A DNA stretch of 64,000 nt from Leguminivora glycinivorella (lineage: Eukaryota > Arthropoda > Insecta > Lepidoptera > Tortricidae), in the NCBI RefSeq assembly GCF_023078275.1, contig NC_062982.1, positions 2,864,501 through 2,928,500 of the forward strand. Reading direction: 5' to 3'. The translations under genes were made by a program, and so were the position numbers. How positions within the stretch are numbered: position 1 is the stretch's first letter; every line of letters begins with the position of its first letter. Below, piece after piece: positions 1-9,475 of the stretch. The notes below the pieces were generated by a model. That model was not told where the DNA came from. It did no database searches and saw only the letters and a list, made by a program, of their open reading frames with translations.

Positions 1-823
1 TCGCTGACAGCGTTTTCGGTGGCCAAAGTTAAAAAAAATTTACACACATATTCAAACGAAATTACGTAGTCATTACTCATTATACACTTTTAATACCCAA
101 AATTTATAAACATTGGCTTCTTATGTCAAATACTACAGGAAACAACCATTTTTTGTGTCAAATTCGATATTATTCTAGTAGCCTATTGAATACGTATTTT
201 CATAAGGGTGAGAATAATTGCACAAAAGATATGGGTCGTAGTGTATCCGTAAGGGCATCCGCAGATATAAGATAAGATAATGATGAGAATAGCTTAAAAC
301 CACAGGTTATTTATTTGTATTTTACATTCCTTGCATATGTAGCCTTTATTCAATTCTCCAAAATTGCCAAGCCTAGTAAAAAATGAAAGAAACAAAATAC
401 CAAATCACGACCTTGAGACTTAAACGTACTTCAAGTAAAGTTCGTTCGTTCTGCTCCCCCACTTTAAGCCCCACTCTCTAAACTCCCACTCCATACTCCT
501 GTATGTGAATGTGAACTTTATTAACACAGTAAAAGACGTAAAATCAAATGAGCTGAATTAGATCAGTTGCAAAAGTTGCAACGTTTACTATGTCCTGATC
601 AGTGCAGTGCACTCTTAAGTTCTTACACCTAGATGACGTGTTGATATTTCGCCATTTCGTTGCGTCTAAACTTTTGCGCTTCAAATACATTGTGTTCATG
701 AACTGTGAGTAGAGTGTTAAGTTGGTGTTAAGTGTGGCAAAAAACTTATTCCTTGCCTTAAATTGTGTTTTTCTCAAGAAAGAATCAGTAAGCGTGTTCA
801 ACAACCCAGTTGCAGTTCGCAAT
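1..823. other. 5' flank of the TREX-like gene, no gene seen
   Basis: AT-rich sequence with no convincing coding potential or recognisable repeat. The open frame continues upstream of the ATG at 824 to about 722, but that part has no in-frame ATG and does not resemble the exonuclease family, so I treat it as 5' untranslated. Confidence 0.5.
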
Positions 824-1519
824 ATGGAGCCCATTGAAAATATTGCAACATATGTGTTTTTCGATTTCAGTACAGTCAGTCTAAGTGATCGTAAAATAAC
901 AGAGTTACACATGAAAGCTATTCGTTGTGAAGATATTCGAAAATATTTTCAAGAAGCAGGTCCAGCTTTTTATGCAAAACCTCCAGCTGATAAAAATCTT
1001 CACTGGATACTTGAAAATGATGCTCTACTGTGTGAAAACCGAGAAGACGATGACATGGGGGAAACCACTTTGAAACTAGAAGCGTCCCGTTTTCTTAAAG
1101 ATTTAGAAAAACCTGTGTGTTTCATCGCTCACAATGGAAATCGATTTGATTTTGGATTATTGAGAAACGAACTGGCTGACGAAGATGGAGAATTACCTAT
1201 AGATTACGTTTGTGCTGATTCCATGGCGGCCTTCTATGATATTTTCGAACCGGATGCTCAAAAGACTTCTTATAAAGAAAGAGGAGGAGGATCTTTTCCA
1301 TGGCCTGATTATTATTCTGATAAACAGAGTTATAAGTTGGAAGATGTATATGAACGAAATGTTCGAGTTGAATATAAGGCGGAAAATGCTAAGGATCGCA
1401 ACAATGCGGTGGTGGAAATCGTTTTGGAATTGGATCAAAGCTTTATGGCCTGGGTGGATAAGAACAATATGCCCTTGACTCATTTTTTAAAACCTAATTT
1501 GCCATGGTGCCCATGGTAG
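824..1519 (+). CDS. TREX-type (DEDDh) 3' exonuclease-like protein, catalytically degenerate, intronless
   Basis: The 231-residue product aligns end to end with the three-prime repair exonuclease family, which degrades DNA 3' ends. Landmarks are IATYVFFDFST near the N-terminus (exonuclease motif I), KPVCFIAHNGNRFDF near residue 110 (motif II), the ADSM..F segment, SYKLEDVY, and the terminal MAWVD. The start is the ATG at 824, with A at -3 and G at +4. Two catalytic positions look lost: the motif I D-x-E reads D-F-S, and the motif III H-x-A-E-x-D reads Y-K-A-E-N-A, with the nearest Asp displaced. The motif I and II Asp residues remain. No intron is visible and a polyadenylation signal follows at 1606-1611. 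It could be a retrocopy or a non-catalytic paralogue; the intact frame argues against a long-dead pseudogene. Confidence 0.8.
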   Translation: MEPIENIATYVFFDFSTVSLSDRKITELHMKAIRCEDIRKYFQEAGPAFYAKPPADKNLHWILENDALLCENREDDDMGETTLKLEASRFLKDLEKPVCFIAHNGNRFDFGLLRNELADEDGELPIDYVCADSMAAFYDIFEPDAQKTSYKERGGGSFPWPDYYSDKQSYKLEDVYERNVRVEYKAENAKDRNNAVVEIVLELDQSFMAWVDKNNMPLTHFLKPNLPWCPW

Positions 1520-1605
1520 GGTAATGAATAGGCGAATCAACATATTAACTGACACTAAACTTTTCGTTACCTTTATTGTCTGTCACAAATACCTGTGAAA
1601 ATGCT

Positions 1606-1611
1606 AATAAA
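1606..1611 (+). terminator. Polyadenylation signal AATAAA of the TREX-like gene
   Basis: AATAAA lies 87 nt after the stop codon at 1519. It is the expected signal for 3' end formation of this single-exon gene. Confidence 0.6.
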
Positions 1612-2040
1612 ATACATTTCAGAGAACAATTTGCTTTATTTAACATTTAACAAACTGAACAAACCAAAAATTAATCGACTCCGCAAGGAGAAGCGTAGTT
1701 AGTAGACTGCTCTGACAATTTTTACACTGCTCAAGACAATGCTACGAAAGTAAGAAGAAGAGATGTAAAATCTAAATATATGGAAAAACCTAGAAAATGG
1801 AAAATATCAATTCATTGGAATTTTACTAACGAAATTTTATTTTTACACCCAATTACTCCGATAGAAGACCGAAAAGGGATAAAATAAAAACAATGTATTC
1901 ATATATTCAGTCTTTATTTAATAATATCAGTCGAATATAATCCTAAGACTATTTCTTCGTTTTCTCATGTATTTAACTTACTTATACTTGCTACTGTAAT
2001 AGGCATATCGCCACAAAGGATGTATTTTATGCTTTATAGC

Positions 2041-2390
2041 GGGTGGGCCGTATATGTATAACAAAAGCAAAAAATTAAACTGTAGACTATATTCTTGAAA
2101 CTGATCAACATTTGTTCAGCGACTTTTAAATATAGTATAAAGTCTTTAATTTTTTTCATACAAAATAAATCATATTAGCTTCAATGGTACACCATTCTTG
2201 TTTCTATTGACGTTGTCTGTCGCTTCAATTTATCAAAATTCGTAATAAATTACCTCTTAGAAAAACTTTCAGCAGTGATATAAATCAAAATACAAGTTAT
2301 ATATTTTCAGAAATCTCTGAACAAAAAATGTTAGTCAGTACCCTACTATGTATGTAAGTTTAAGTTTTGCTTTTGTTACAGGGCCCACCC
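2041..2390. mobile_element. 350-bp TIR element (MITE) just past the stop of gene M
   Basis: The left end GGGTGGGCC followed by AACAAAAGCAAAA is matched in inverted orientation by the right end (TTTTGCTTTTGTTACAGGGC, then CCACCC). AGC is present on both sides (2038-2040 and 2391-2393), giving a possible 3-bp target duplication. There is no coding capacity. It ends 13 bp from the stop codon of gene M, so the M 3' untranslated region probably runs into it. Confidence 0.65.
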
Positions 2391-2403
2391 AGCAATAATA
2401 AGT

Positions 2404-5400
2404 CTAGCAGTGCTGGAGAGGCAATTTCTTATCGTAAAGAGAGGTGCTTCTCAAAGCTTCAACAACTCGATTCTTAATCTTTTTCGACTTATCCCTTATT
2501 TTCGGAACATAACTATCGCAAACTTCCAAAAAACCGCACCTACGACTGACGTCAATAAAGATACTACGTATAACATGATAGTAGTCCATTTGCAAGTTTA
2601 TAGCGCCATCTATGAAGTCAGCAGGTGTTTTCCTCCAATAGTTTTTTGAAGTTATCGCTGCAATGACGTATACAATGTAGACGTATTCCAAAATTAAAAT
2701 CAGGGAAGCGCATAAGATAGTTAGGTAAGTACTCATCGGGATGTACCAGAATAAGTAAATGGGAAATGCGAAGGGGGCGGTGACAGCTGAAATGAAAAAA
2801 AAAAGTTATTTTTCAAAATCAAGTTAACAATAAAATATGATAATCATATTATGAATAGTAACTAAATGTACTTGAAGGTAAAAAGATACTTGTTTACAAT
2901 ACTACTACAGAAAGTAACTAATAAATAACAGTAATAACAATACTTTGAAGATAGACGCAAGATACAAGTAATACATACTGCACAATATGACTTGTGTGCT
3001 GACAGCGACTATGGCGCTGTACTTGAACGTGAAGTCCAGATTCGTCTGACAGGAGAGTATACTGTACATAAACAGGATAAAAACCACAACGCAGTAGTAG
3101 ATCATTATTATTAGAACCTGAAAAAGAAACTATGGTAAATAAAAGAATTCAAATAAACCCAAATCTTGATGAAATATTGGGGGATTTAGATCAATCTAGT
3201 CCCAAACTAAGCAGAGCTTTTACTGTGGGTGCTAGGCGACACCATAATTACATTACTACGTATAGTGACTGGAAAGAAGCTGCGCAGGATCGGGACAGGT
3301 GGCGTGCATAGTTTGGACGCTAACATTTAATTATCATGACTGAGCAAAGACAGTTTGTTACTTTAATTACTTCTTTTTCCTACCCATATCCTACGTTGTG
3401 CAGGTCAGTACAACTTGTCGTCCCATTCTACTCTATCTTTCGTTATCTCAGCAGTAAAAAGCATGAAATGAGTTCATTCATTTTCATATCTTCTTTCGTA
3501 CAATCCATCCATCGTTGTTTGGGTTTACCCCTACCTCTGCATCCGTCAACATTCATCTCTAATATTCTTTTGCCTAATATGAGATTCATACAAATGACCG
3601 TACCACGCTAACCTGCTACTCCTCATTAACCCCCGAAGCAAAAACGACGGGGTGTTATAAGTTTGACGCGTCTATCTGGCTGTGTGTGTGTCTGTGGCAT
3701 CGAAGCTTTCGAACAGATGAACCGATTTAGATTTTTCGTTTGAAATCTGAATTTTAGTCATGCTTGATGAAAACCGGTCCAATATGTCGAAAGTTTTTTT
3801 TTTAATTTTGTATCGTGGTCATATTTTGTTATTTTACTATAGGTTCAAAATACTTACTGAAGTAGTCAAGTACCAATACAATGTACAAATAACGATGAGA
3901 GCCGATATCCTGAGCGGGTATATCGTAAGGAACATATATCGGAAAGGATTTTTCCGACGAGCCTCTTCCACGTTTCGGCCGAATAGAAAACCGAAGGATA
4001 CCACGTTGGTCACGATGAATCCAAAAATGCATAAGACACTGAAAAAAATAAGATTAGTCATGGAAAAATTTACCTACAATTCTTGAATAGGGTGTGGATA
4101 AACACGAACAAAAACTTGCTGGCAGTAAGGTTCTTTGTTCAGCGACTTGTATAGTTTTAAACATTTTGTGATTCCCGTTTGTGATTTTATAAATGAAGAT
4201 TTTTGCCACACTTTCCTCCCGTGAGTGTCGTAGAAGTCGACAGAGGAGTATGAATTTAATTGCGATGTGAGCGATGGGCTGGCAATCTATCACTGTAATA
4301 ACAATTAAGTTTTATTTCAACCCCATAATTGCTAAAAGTGGTACTGATAACTCTGTTCTATATGCCCTGTCTAACCCTTCTTGAGAGTACGAACGTAAAT
4401 GTATTTGTGTAAAATTACGCAATCTTATATTACAAAAAATATGTACATACATACATACATACATACAATCACGCCTGTATCCCATGAAGGGGTAGGCAGA
4501 GCACATGAATCCACGCAAGCTTCAGTACCACTCTTGGCAAATAAGGGGTTGAAAGAAAACGAAACTGTGACATTGCAGTGACAGGTTGCCAGCCTCTCGC
4601 CTACGCCACAATTTAACACATATCCCACAGTCGCCTTCTACGACACCCACGGGAAGAAAGGGGGTGGTGAAATTCTTAATCCGTCACCACACGGGCCTCG
4701 TCACCACACGGGACAAATAAAAAAAAATGTATTTTATACTTACACCAAATGAGTCATGTTCGCATTATTCAAAAAGTCGTTAATTCCCAAACTCCAACGA
4801 TTCACAAACACGAGCACTGTCACTCCAGTAATTCCTAATAACTGCAAGAGTTTTATAGCCAGCACCTGAAAAATAATATAGTTTATAATTAATCATATCT
4901 GGTCCCGTAGCCGAATGGCATTTCGGCGACGCAAAACGCCACCGAAACGCCGCAGAAAGGTAGTCTGGCTCTGTCGCGCCAATACGCAAAAAAGAGATAT
5001 TATCATGAGCGTTTGTGCATTCGACTACGCTTACTGCTGAGAAGACATATTCAGGAAACGTATGAAGAAAGTAGCTCAAGATAGAGATACTTGGAGAACA
5101 CTGGGGGAGGCCTACTTCAAGGAAGTGACTTCCATAATTAAAAATTTAAGACATGATGCAGGCAAATTAAATTAATTTGTGTTAATTCCCCAGGAACCCA
5201 GGCTCCCGTGAGCCGTGGCAAATACCGGGACAATGCAAGGAGGATGATGAGTGCGAATTATGGTAGAATTAGGTAGCTACTTTTATTTTATTTATTTAAA
5301 AATAATGCACTTAAAATCGCACACATCCCATAGGCCTCCGTGGCTCAGTTGGTAAGAGCAGCTGGACCGGTATTCCAGAAGGTTTGAGTTCTACAAGAGT

Positions 5401-7582
5401 TGTGAGTTGTGCAATTTTCCGTTTAGTTTTAACATTTTATATCACATTAGGTAATTTTGTAACATTAGGTGTTTTGTAAGTAGCACCGATTGTTGAAAAA
5501 GTAAGAGCGAATCGACTAGCATGGTATGGACATGTAATGCGGAGGGATGAAAGGCATGTGACGAGAAAGGTATTACGAATGAATGTGGAAGGTGGTGGAA
5601 GTAACGGGAGGGGAAAACCGAAGAAGAGGTGGATGGACTGTGTGAGACATGATATGGAACTAAAACAAGTTAATGATGAGATGACGAGTGACAGAGATGT
5701 ATGGAAGAGAAAGACATGCTGCGCCGACCCCAAGTGACTGGGATAAGGGCAAGAGAATGATGAGGTAATATTGTCTTCGGTTACCGCGATAGTTACTCAT
5801 GAAATAAAACTATGGAAACGGATTAAATCGCGTATAATGAATTTAAAATACATCCCGACGTTTCGAACTTCGAAATGTCGGGATGTATTTTAAATTCATT
5901 ATACGCGATTTAATTCGTTTCCATAGTTTTATTTAATGATGAGGTAATTTTGTTATAAAAACGGCCTGGTTTATTTGCTTGTAGAACCGGCTGTATAAGA
6001 AGTACTGTGTTACCTTTTGGATAAAAGCAATACGAGTAGTCTTGTCTTCAAACCATTCTTCCGTTTCATCTTCAGAGTCTAAATTAGGAAGAGATTCAGC
6101 ATCAGAGTCAAAGATGTCAGAGGCAGCCTTGTCTTCAGATAAACTGTTATCTTCATTTACAGGTTTTAATGCTATAATAACTTTATCTCCAGATACACTG
6201 TTTTCTTCATTTCCAGTTTTCAATGTTGCTGGTTCACCAACATCAGTTACGTTTCTCGGATTTGTGACTTCAAGGATCTGTAAACAATTAATATTTGACG
6301 ACCGGTCTGGCTCACTCGGTAGTGACCCTGCCTGCTGAGCCGCGGTCCCAGGTTCGAATCCCGGTAAGGGCATTTATTTGTGTGATGAGCACAGATATTT
6401 GTTCCTGAGTCATGGATGTTTTCTATGTATATAAGTATGTATTTATCTATTTAAGTATGTATATCGTCGCTTAGCACCCATAGTACGAGCTTTGCTTAGT
6501 TTGGGGCTAAGTTGATCTGTGTAAGGTGTCCCCCAATATTTTTTTTTTTTATTACATTATACAAATCATTGCCATTATTGTCAAGGTTCAGTTCAGAACT
6601 CCAGTTCAGTACTAGTCTTAGCAAATATAAATAAGTATTTGACAGTTAAAGAAACCATTTCTCCCGATTTTTTTTTATATTTTTACTTTAAATAGTATTA
6701 AAAATTGCCATACCCGACCAGGGTACCATGTGATCCTATGTACTCATATGTAAACAACTTTGTAACCATGGTTCGCAACAAATTTAATGATTATCTTATC
6801 TCATCTCACAAAAAGAACGTAAAAAAACAACCTACAAGAATACCAACAAGAATATTTAGCTACATGTTTCATTCTCAAAATGGCTTTTTACTTCTTATGT
6901 AGCTGAGATTTAGTCAAGAAAACCGGCCTTGCCGAAATATCGCTGACGCTAGACGCCTATCGAACCGCAGTCTGGCTCTCTCGCGCCAATACGGAAGAGC
7001 GAGAGAGTGCATTTGGCTACGTACCCCGATCTGTCAGTCAGGAGAAACATACTTTTCCCCTCACTAGCTCGGAAACACGTGTTTTGTCCTTTAATACCAG
7101 CGGGTAAAAACGCATTTTATCCACTAGTGGGTAACGTAATTTGACCTTGAATAAAGTCAAATTAACTGCTTTAAAATTTATAAAAGTAGGTGAATCTAGT
7201 AATAAAGATGATTTACCACCTGTGGAACTACTGGAAGCAGTGATAAACGCTTTTTTGCGTTGTAGTTTCCTCGCTATAGTGAGGGGAAAAGTTTTGTGTT
7301 ACACTCGGGTGCAAGTGTATTTTACTTCTCGTGTGTTAAAAAACTCGCAAGTTCAGGATTCTATTCTCGAACCGGTTCAACTATAGAATCCTTTCACTTG
7401 CTCGTTTTTCAATTCCACACTCGGCGTTAAAATACAACTTTGCCCCCTTGTATAACAAAAAACTATTACATACTACAATGAAACTTACTTCATTCGTTGC
7501 AGTTCGTAGATTTGTTGAAGGTAAGTGATTCGGTGCATGAACTCGGGGCAAATCCTCATTATTCTTCATGGTTGCTCCTTTT
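2404..7582 (-). CDS. Gene M: divergent Lifeguard/TMBIM (Bax inhibitor-1 fold) membrane protein
   Basis: Coding exons on the minus strand are 7569-7489, 6277-6014, 4865-4744, 4038-3858, 3117-2979 and 2786-2404. All have GT-AG borders and compatible phases, giving 389 aa. A splice acceptor at 7583 precedes the ATG at 7569, so a 5' untranslated exon is expected upstream. Exon 2 is an acidic tail that ends TTRIAFIQK, where the Bax1-I domain begins. Exons 3-6 encode the membrane helices, with RRKNPFRYMF, the family Q-T motif (SCQTNLDFT) and the final-helix motif NLQMDYY. The family acts in ER, Golgi or plasma membranes in Ca2+ homeostasis and cell-death control. The TM6 aspartate present in A1 (WDLE) and A2 (FDLE) is replaced by Val (IVYVIAAITS). 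The C-terminus has a basic extension of about 45 aa that A1 lacks. Confidence 0.82.
3370..3640 (-). mobile_element. Decayed RTE-type LINE 3' fragment
   Basis: In antisense this segment resembles the RTE LINE ends at 5465-5755 and 27957-28310. These share the stretch that encodes the arginine-rich end of the reverse-transcriptase ORF. It sits in the intron between M exons 4 and 5 and is broken by substitutions. Confidence 0.45.
3632..3830 (+). repeat. Interspersed repeat 'CGACGGGGTGTTATAAG', copy 1
   Basis: It shares the CGACGGGGTGTTATAAGTTT core, a CTGTCTG run, a CGAACGGATGAACCGATTTA-like stretch and a GTCGGGAGT-like tail with copies at 17541-17740, 48735-48990 (-), 49123-49390 and 54140-54380 (-). 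There is no coding capacity and I could not assign a class. Confidence 0.6.
4441..4705 (+). repeat. Retroposon-like repeat beginning in (CATA)n, intact copy
   Basis: A CATA microsatellite is followed by CACGCCTGTATCCC, AGGGGTAGGCAGAGCACATG, GACATTGCAGTGACAGGTTG and a GTCACCACACGGG end. Other copies are at 18895-19228, 54535-54755, 57145-57250 (-) and 60425-60605 (-). This copy lacks the MITE that splits the copy near 19 kb, so it shows the uninterrupted sequence. Confidence 0.6.
4905..5040 (+). repeat. Diverged copy of the TAGCCGAATGGCA MITE
   Basis: It starts CCCGTAGCCGAATGGCATTT and keeps the CTCTGTCGCGCCAATACGC core, but the right end has decayed to TGTGCATTCGACTACGC. It lies close to M exon 3. 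Better copies are at 18924-19076, 40344-40505, 45124-45283 and 59632-59786. Confidence 0.6.
5329..5440 (+). repeat. Short tRNA-headed SINE (mini-SINE), copy 1
   Basis: GGCCTCCGTGGCTCAGTTGG resembles a tRNA 5' half with a pol III A box. The B-box position is degenerate and a TTTTCC tail follows. It is the same family as the copies at 42247-42850 and 44512. Confidence 0.5.
5465..5755 (+). mobile_element. RTE-clade LINE 3' end (RT C-terminus)
   Basis: The plus-strand frame encodes RANRLAWYGHVMRRDE, then GRGKPKKRWMDCV and DRDVWKRKTCCADP, followed by a stop and an ATGATGAGG tail. This is the conserved C-terminus and tail of RTE-type non-LTR retrotransposons. The copy is 5' truncated. A Penelope-like remnant has inserted at its 3' tail (5770-5934). 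Location is the intron between M exons 2 and 3, antisense to the gene. Confidence 0.7.
5770..5934. mobile_element. Penelope-like palindromic remnant with 14-bp target duplication
   Basis: The insert contains a near-perfect palindrome centred on ACATCCCGACGTTTCGAAC. AATGATGAGGTAAT occurs on both sides (5756-5769 and 5935-5948), a 14-bp target duplication. A long duplication plus inverted terminal sequence fits a 5'-truncated Penelope-like retroelement. There is no coding capacity. Confidence 0.55.
6014..6277 (-). CDS. Gene M exon 2: acidic N-terminal tail exon (part of gene M)
   Basis: This 264-nt phase-0 exon encodes 88 residues rich in Asp, Glu and Ser. It contains an imperfect internal duplication: ENSVSGDK is followed about 20 residues later by EDNSLSEDK. 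It ends EDKTTRIAFIQK, equivalent to DKTTRIGFLQK in A1 and DKTTRIGFIQK in A2 exon 2c. The region is much longer than the equivalent exons of A1 (33 aa) and A2 (29-36 aa). It should lie in the cytosol ahead of the first helix. Confidence 0.8.
6296..6560 (+). mobile_element. tRNA-derived SINE (family S1), 18 nt from an M splice acceptor
   Basis: It starts TGACGACCGGTCTGG. The pol III A-box-like region is mutated (GGCTCACTCGG) and the B box reads GGTTCGAATCC. The body runs through TATATCGTCGCTTAGCACCC to a T-rich tail. It is antisense to gene M and its 5' end lies only 18 nt upstream of the first base of M exon 2. Just TAATATTAATTG-type intron sequence separates it from the acceptor AG. Confidence 0.75.
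7045..7450 (+). repeat. Interspersed repeat R7 (uninterrupted copy)
   Basis: It runs from CTCGGAAACACGTGTTTTG to TTTGCCCCCTTGTATAAC. A second copy at 18850-19745 carries two later insertions, so this copy serves as the empty-site reference. It lies immediately beyond M exon 1. A more diverged relative is at about 34320-34500. Confidence 0.6.
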
Positions 7583-8337
7583 CTGTAACAAATGACATAT
7601 TTTTTTAGTAGGTACATTACGCAACGAGTGCGGAAAAGTGGAAATTCGTAACGAGACGCTATAAATGACTAGCAACTTCGGAGGCTCACGTGTACCTACT
7701 GAAAAACGTCGTACGATACACGCGCGAAAAGGAAATTCGTAACTCGTGTCGATTTAAAACACTCCCTTTGGTCGTGTTTTAATTTATCGCCACTCGTTTC
7801 GAACTTCCTTTTTTACGCACTTGTATCGTAATGTACTATTTTGATGTTTTATGAAATCATACATAATTATTTTGTCGCGTTTGACACTGTAATGTTGTGC
7901 AATAGTTTCATTCCAATAGTAAAAACCGTCCAATATTAAATCCGGATACGATATGGATCGGATCTATTCGAGTCAAAAGAGACTAAAAATAGTTGAAAGT
8001 CCTATTTTTGACATTGTCAGATAATATCGATATATTATTTTTAACCTTTACTTAAGTTAGAATACCTACTTCTTTTTGTATTCGCAACTCGCAACACATT
8101 TTGTTTGTCATTTTGAGCTGTATTTAAGTTAACTCTGATTTAGTAGGATATGTGTTCACTAACCTTTAAAAGGTTATCCATATGCATGCGAATCAAGCGA
8201 CATGTGATAAAAATAAACTTCAAACGGCCTTGGCGTTCCCTTTTCCAGCTTGCGCTACATTTAGCATGATTTCGAATTTGTGGAATTTAAATTTCATTCT
8301 ACTTTGACTTTACACACAAACTTATTTATAGACACCA

Positions 8338-8600
8338 TGACGACCGGTCTGGCTCAGTCGGTAGTGACCCTGCCTGCTAAGCCGCGGTCCTGGGTTCGAA
8401 TCCCGGTAAGGGCATTTATTTGTGTGATGAGCTCAGATATTTGTTCCTGAGTTATGGATGTTTTCTATGTATATAAGTATGTATTTATCTATTTAAGTAT
8501 GTATATCGTCGCTTAGCACTCATAGTACAAGCCTTGCTTAGTTTGGGGCTAAGTTGATCTGTGTAAGGTGTCCCCAATATTTATTTATTTATTTATTTAC
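8338..8600 (+). mobile_element. tRNA-derived SINE (family S1), well-preserved copy
   Basis: It is the cleanest copy in the window. The start is TGACGACCGG, the A box TGGCTCAGTCGG is at about 8350, the B box GGTTCGAATCC at about 8393, a tRNA-unrelated body follows, and it ends in a (TTTA)n tail. Confidence 0.8.
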
Positions 8601-8974
8601 ATACATCACATGCACTTTAATGAGGAAAACAAAATTCTGAGAATCGCAAACGGCACCCTATACTTGTGTACTCGTATTACAAAAGTTTCACTGATCAACA
8701 AACAATTTTGAAAACATAACAAGATATTAAATTTATAACTAGAAGTAGCAAGATAGATGACACTGATAAACTATCAGATTAATAAACCCACTAAAAGTAT
8801 TTTAATTTATTGGAAATAGACAAAAAAAAAACACCCAATGTGTAAAAGGTCAAACAAATAACACAAGTAAAATTGTTAAATTTAATTAATAAAATAAGTA
8901 CCCAGCTTATAGCAATGAAATAACTGATACTAAAAAAAATGTTCAATCCGCAAAGTTTCATAAAAGATACTTAC

Positions 8975-9017
8975 TTGTATCATGCGAACTAATTCTCAAA
9001 CTTGACACTTCCACCAT
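8975..9017 (-). other. Candidate 5' untranslated exon of gene M (3' part)
   Basis: A clean splice donor (GTAAGT read on the minus strand at 8974-8969) follows this stretch and could pair with the acceptor just upstream of the M start codon (7582). An ATG at 9017 would open a short upstream reading frame. After splicing, that frame would end in a TGA overlapping the main start as ATGA. The 5' boundary is unknown. The linkage is inferred from splice signals only. Confidence 0.3.
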
Positions 9018-9475
9018 TTGCCGTTCCAAGTGACCAGATGCATTATAACATTGATAACAAGTATAGTTATTGTTTTTGTTTAAATTCGAGTAAACTTATC
9101 AGTGGTCTAAAACATGAATGAGATAAACAAAAAGAAAGAGAGGCACAGATAATTATAAACAAAAGAGAATCGCGCGTTGGTTCTGCACAGTTGCCAGTTT
9201 TTAACTGTCGTGTGTCAGTCTGGTTATGTTCACCGCCGGCGTCGCTCCGTGACGTCACAGCCGGCGTACGAAGGACAACATTCGCATTGTTTACTAAGTG
9301 CATGCAAGTCAGAAAAATACTGGCCTTGAATTTATAACAGTAAGGGAATTCTCAAGAGATCGTCCTGTCAGTCGGATAAAGTTAGTCGAATGAAAAGTTA
9401 CTTATAACTCGCGTACTAAAGTCCAGGAAAGGAGAAAGTACCGGAACATTTCCTTGGTTATTGCCCAAACTGTAA
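9018..9475. promoter_or_regulatory. Candidate divergent promoter between genes M and A1
   Basis: A minus-strand donor (8974) and a plus-strand donor after CCCAAACT (GTAAGT at 9472) point outward from this segment. It is locally GC-richer and has a perfect TGACGTCA (CRE-type bZIP site) at 9250-9257. Both M and A1 have an acceptor just before their start-codon exons, so both need an upstream untranslated exon. The assignment to A1 is weak because another donor of the same quality lies near 13453. Confidence 0.35.

Noticed and set aside
722..823. Upstream extension of the TREX-like frame
   Set aside because: The open frame has no in-frame ATG before 824 and no family similarity, so it is treated as untranslated.
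5933..6373. Unspliced 146-aa minus-strand protein
   Set aside because: Its N-terminal part is the SINE (MPLPGFEPGTAAQ is the antisense SINE head) and its C-terminal part is intron; only 6277-6014 is exon.
8975..9017. First coding exon of gene M at the ATG at 9017
   Set aside because: It ends in phase 1 and would hit a stop when joined to exon 2. The phase-0 exon at 7569-7489 (MKNNEDLPRV) fits and resembles the starts of A1 and A2.
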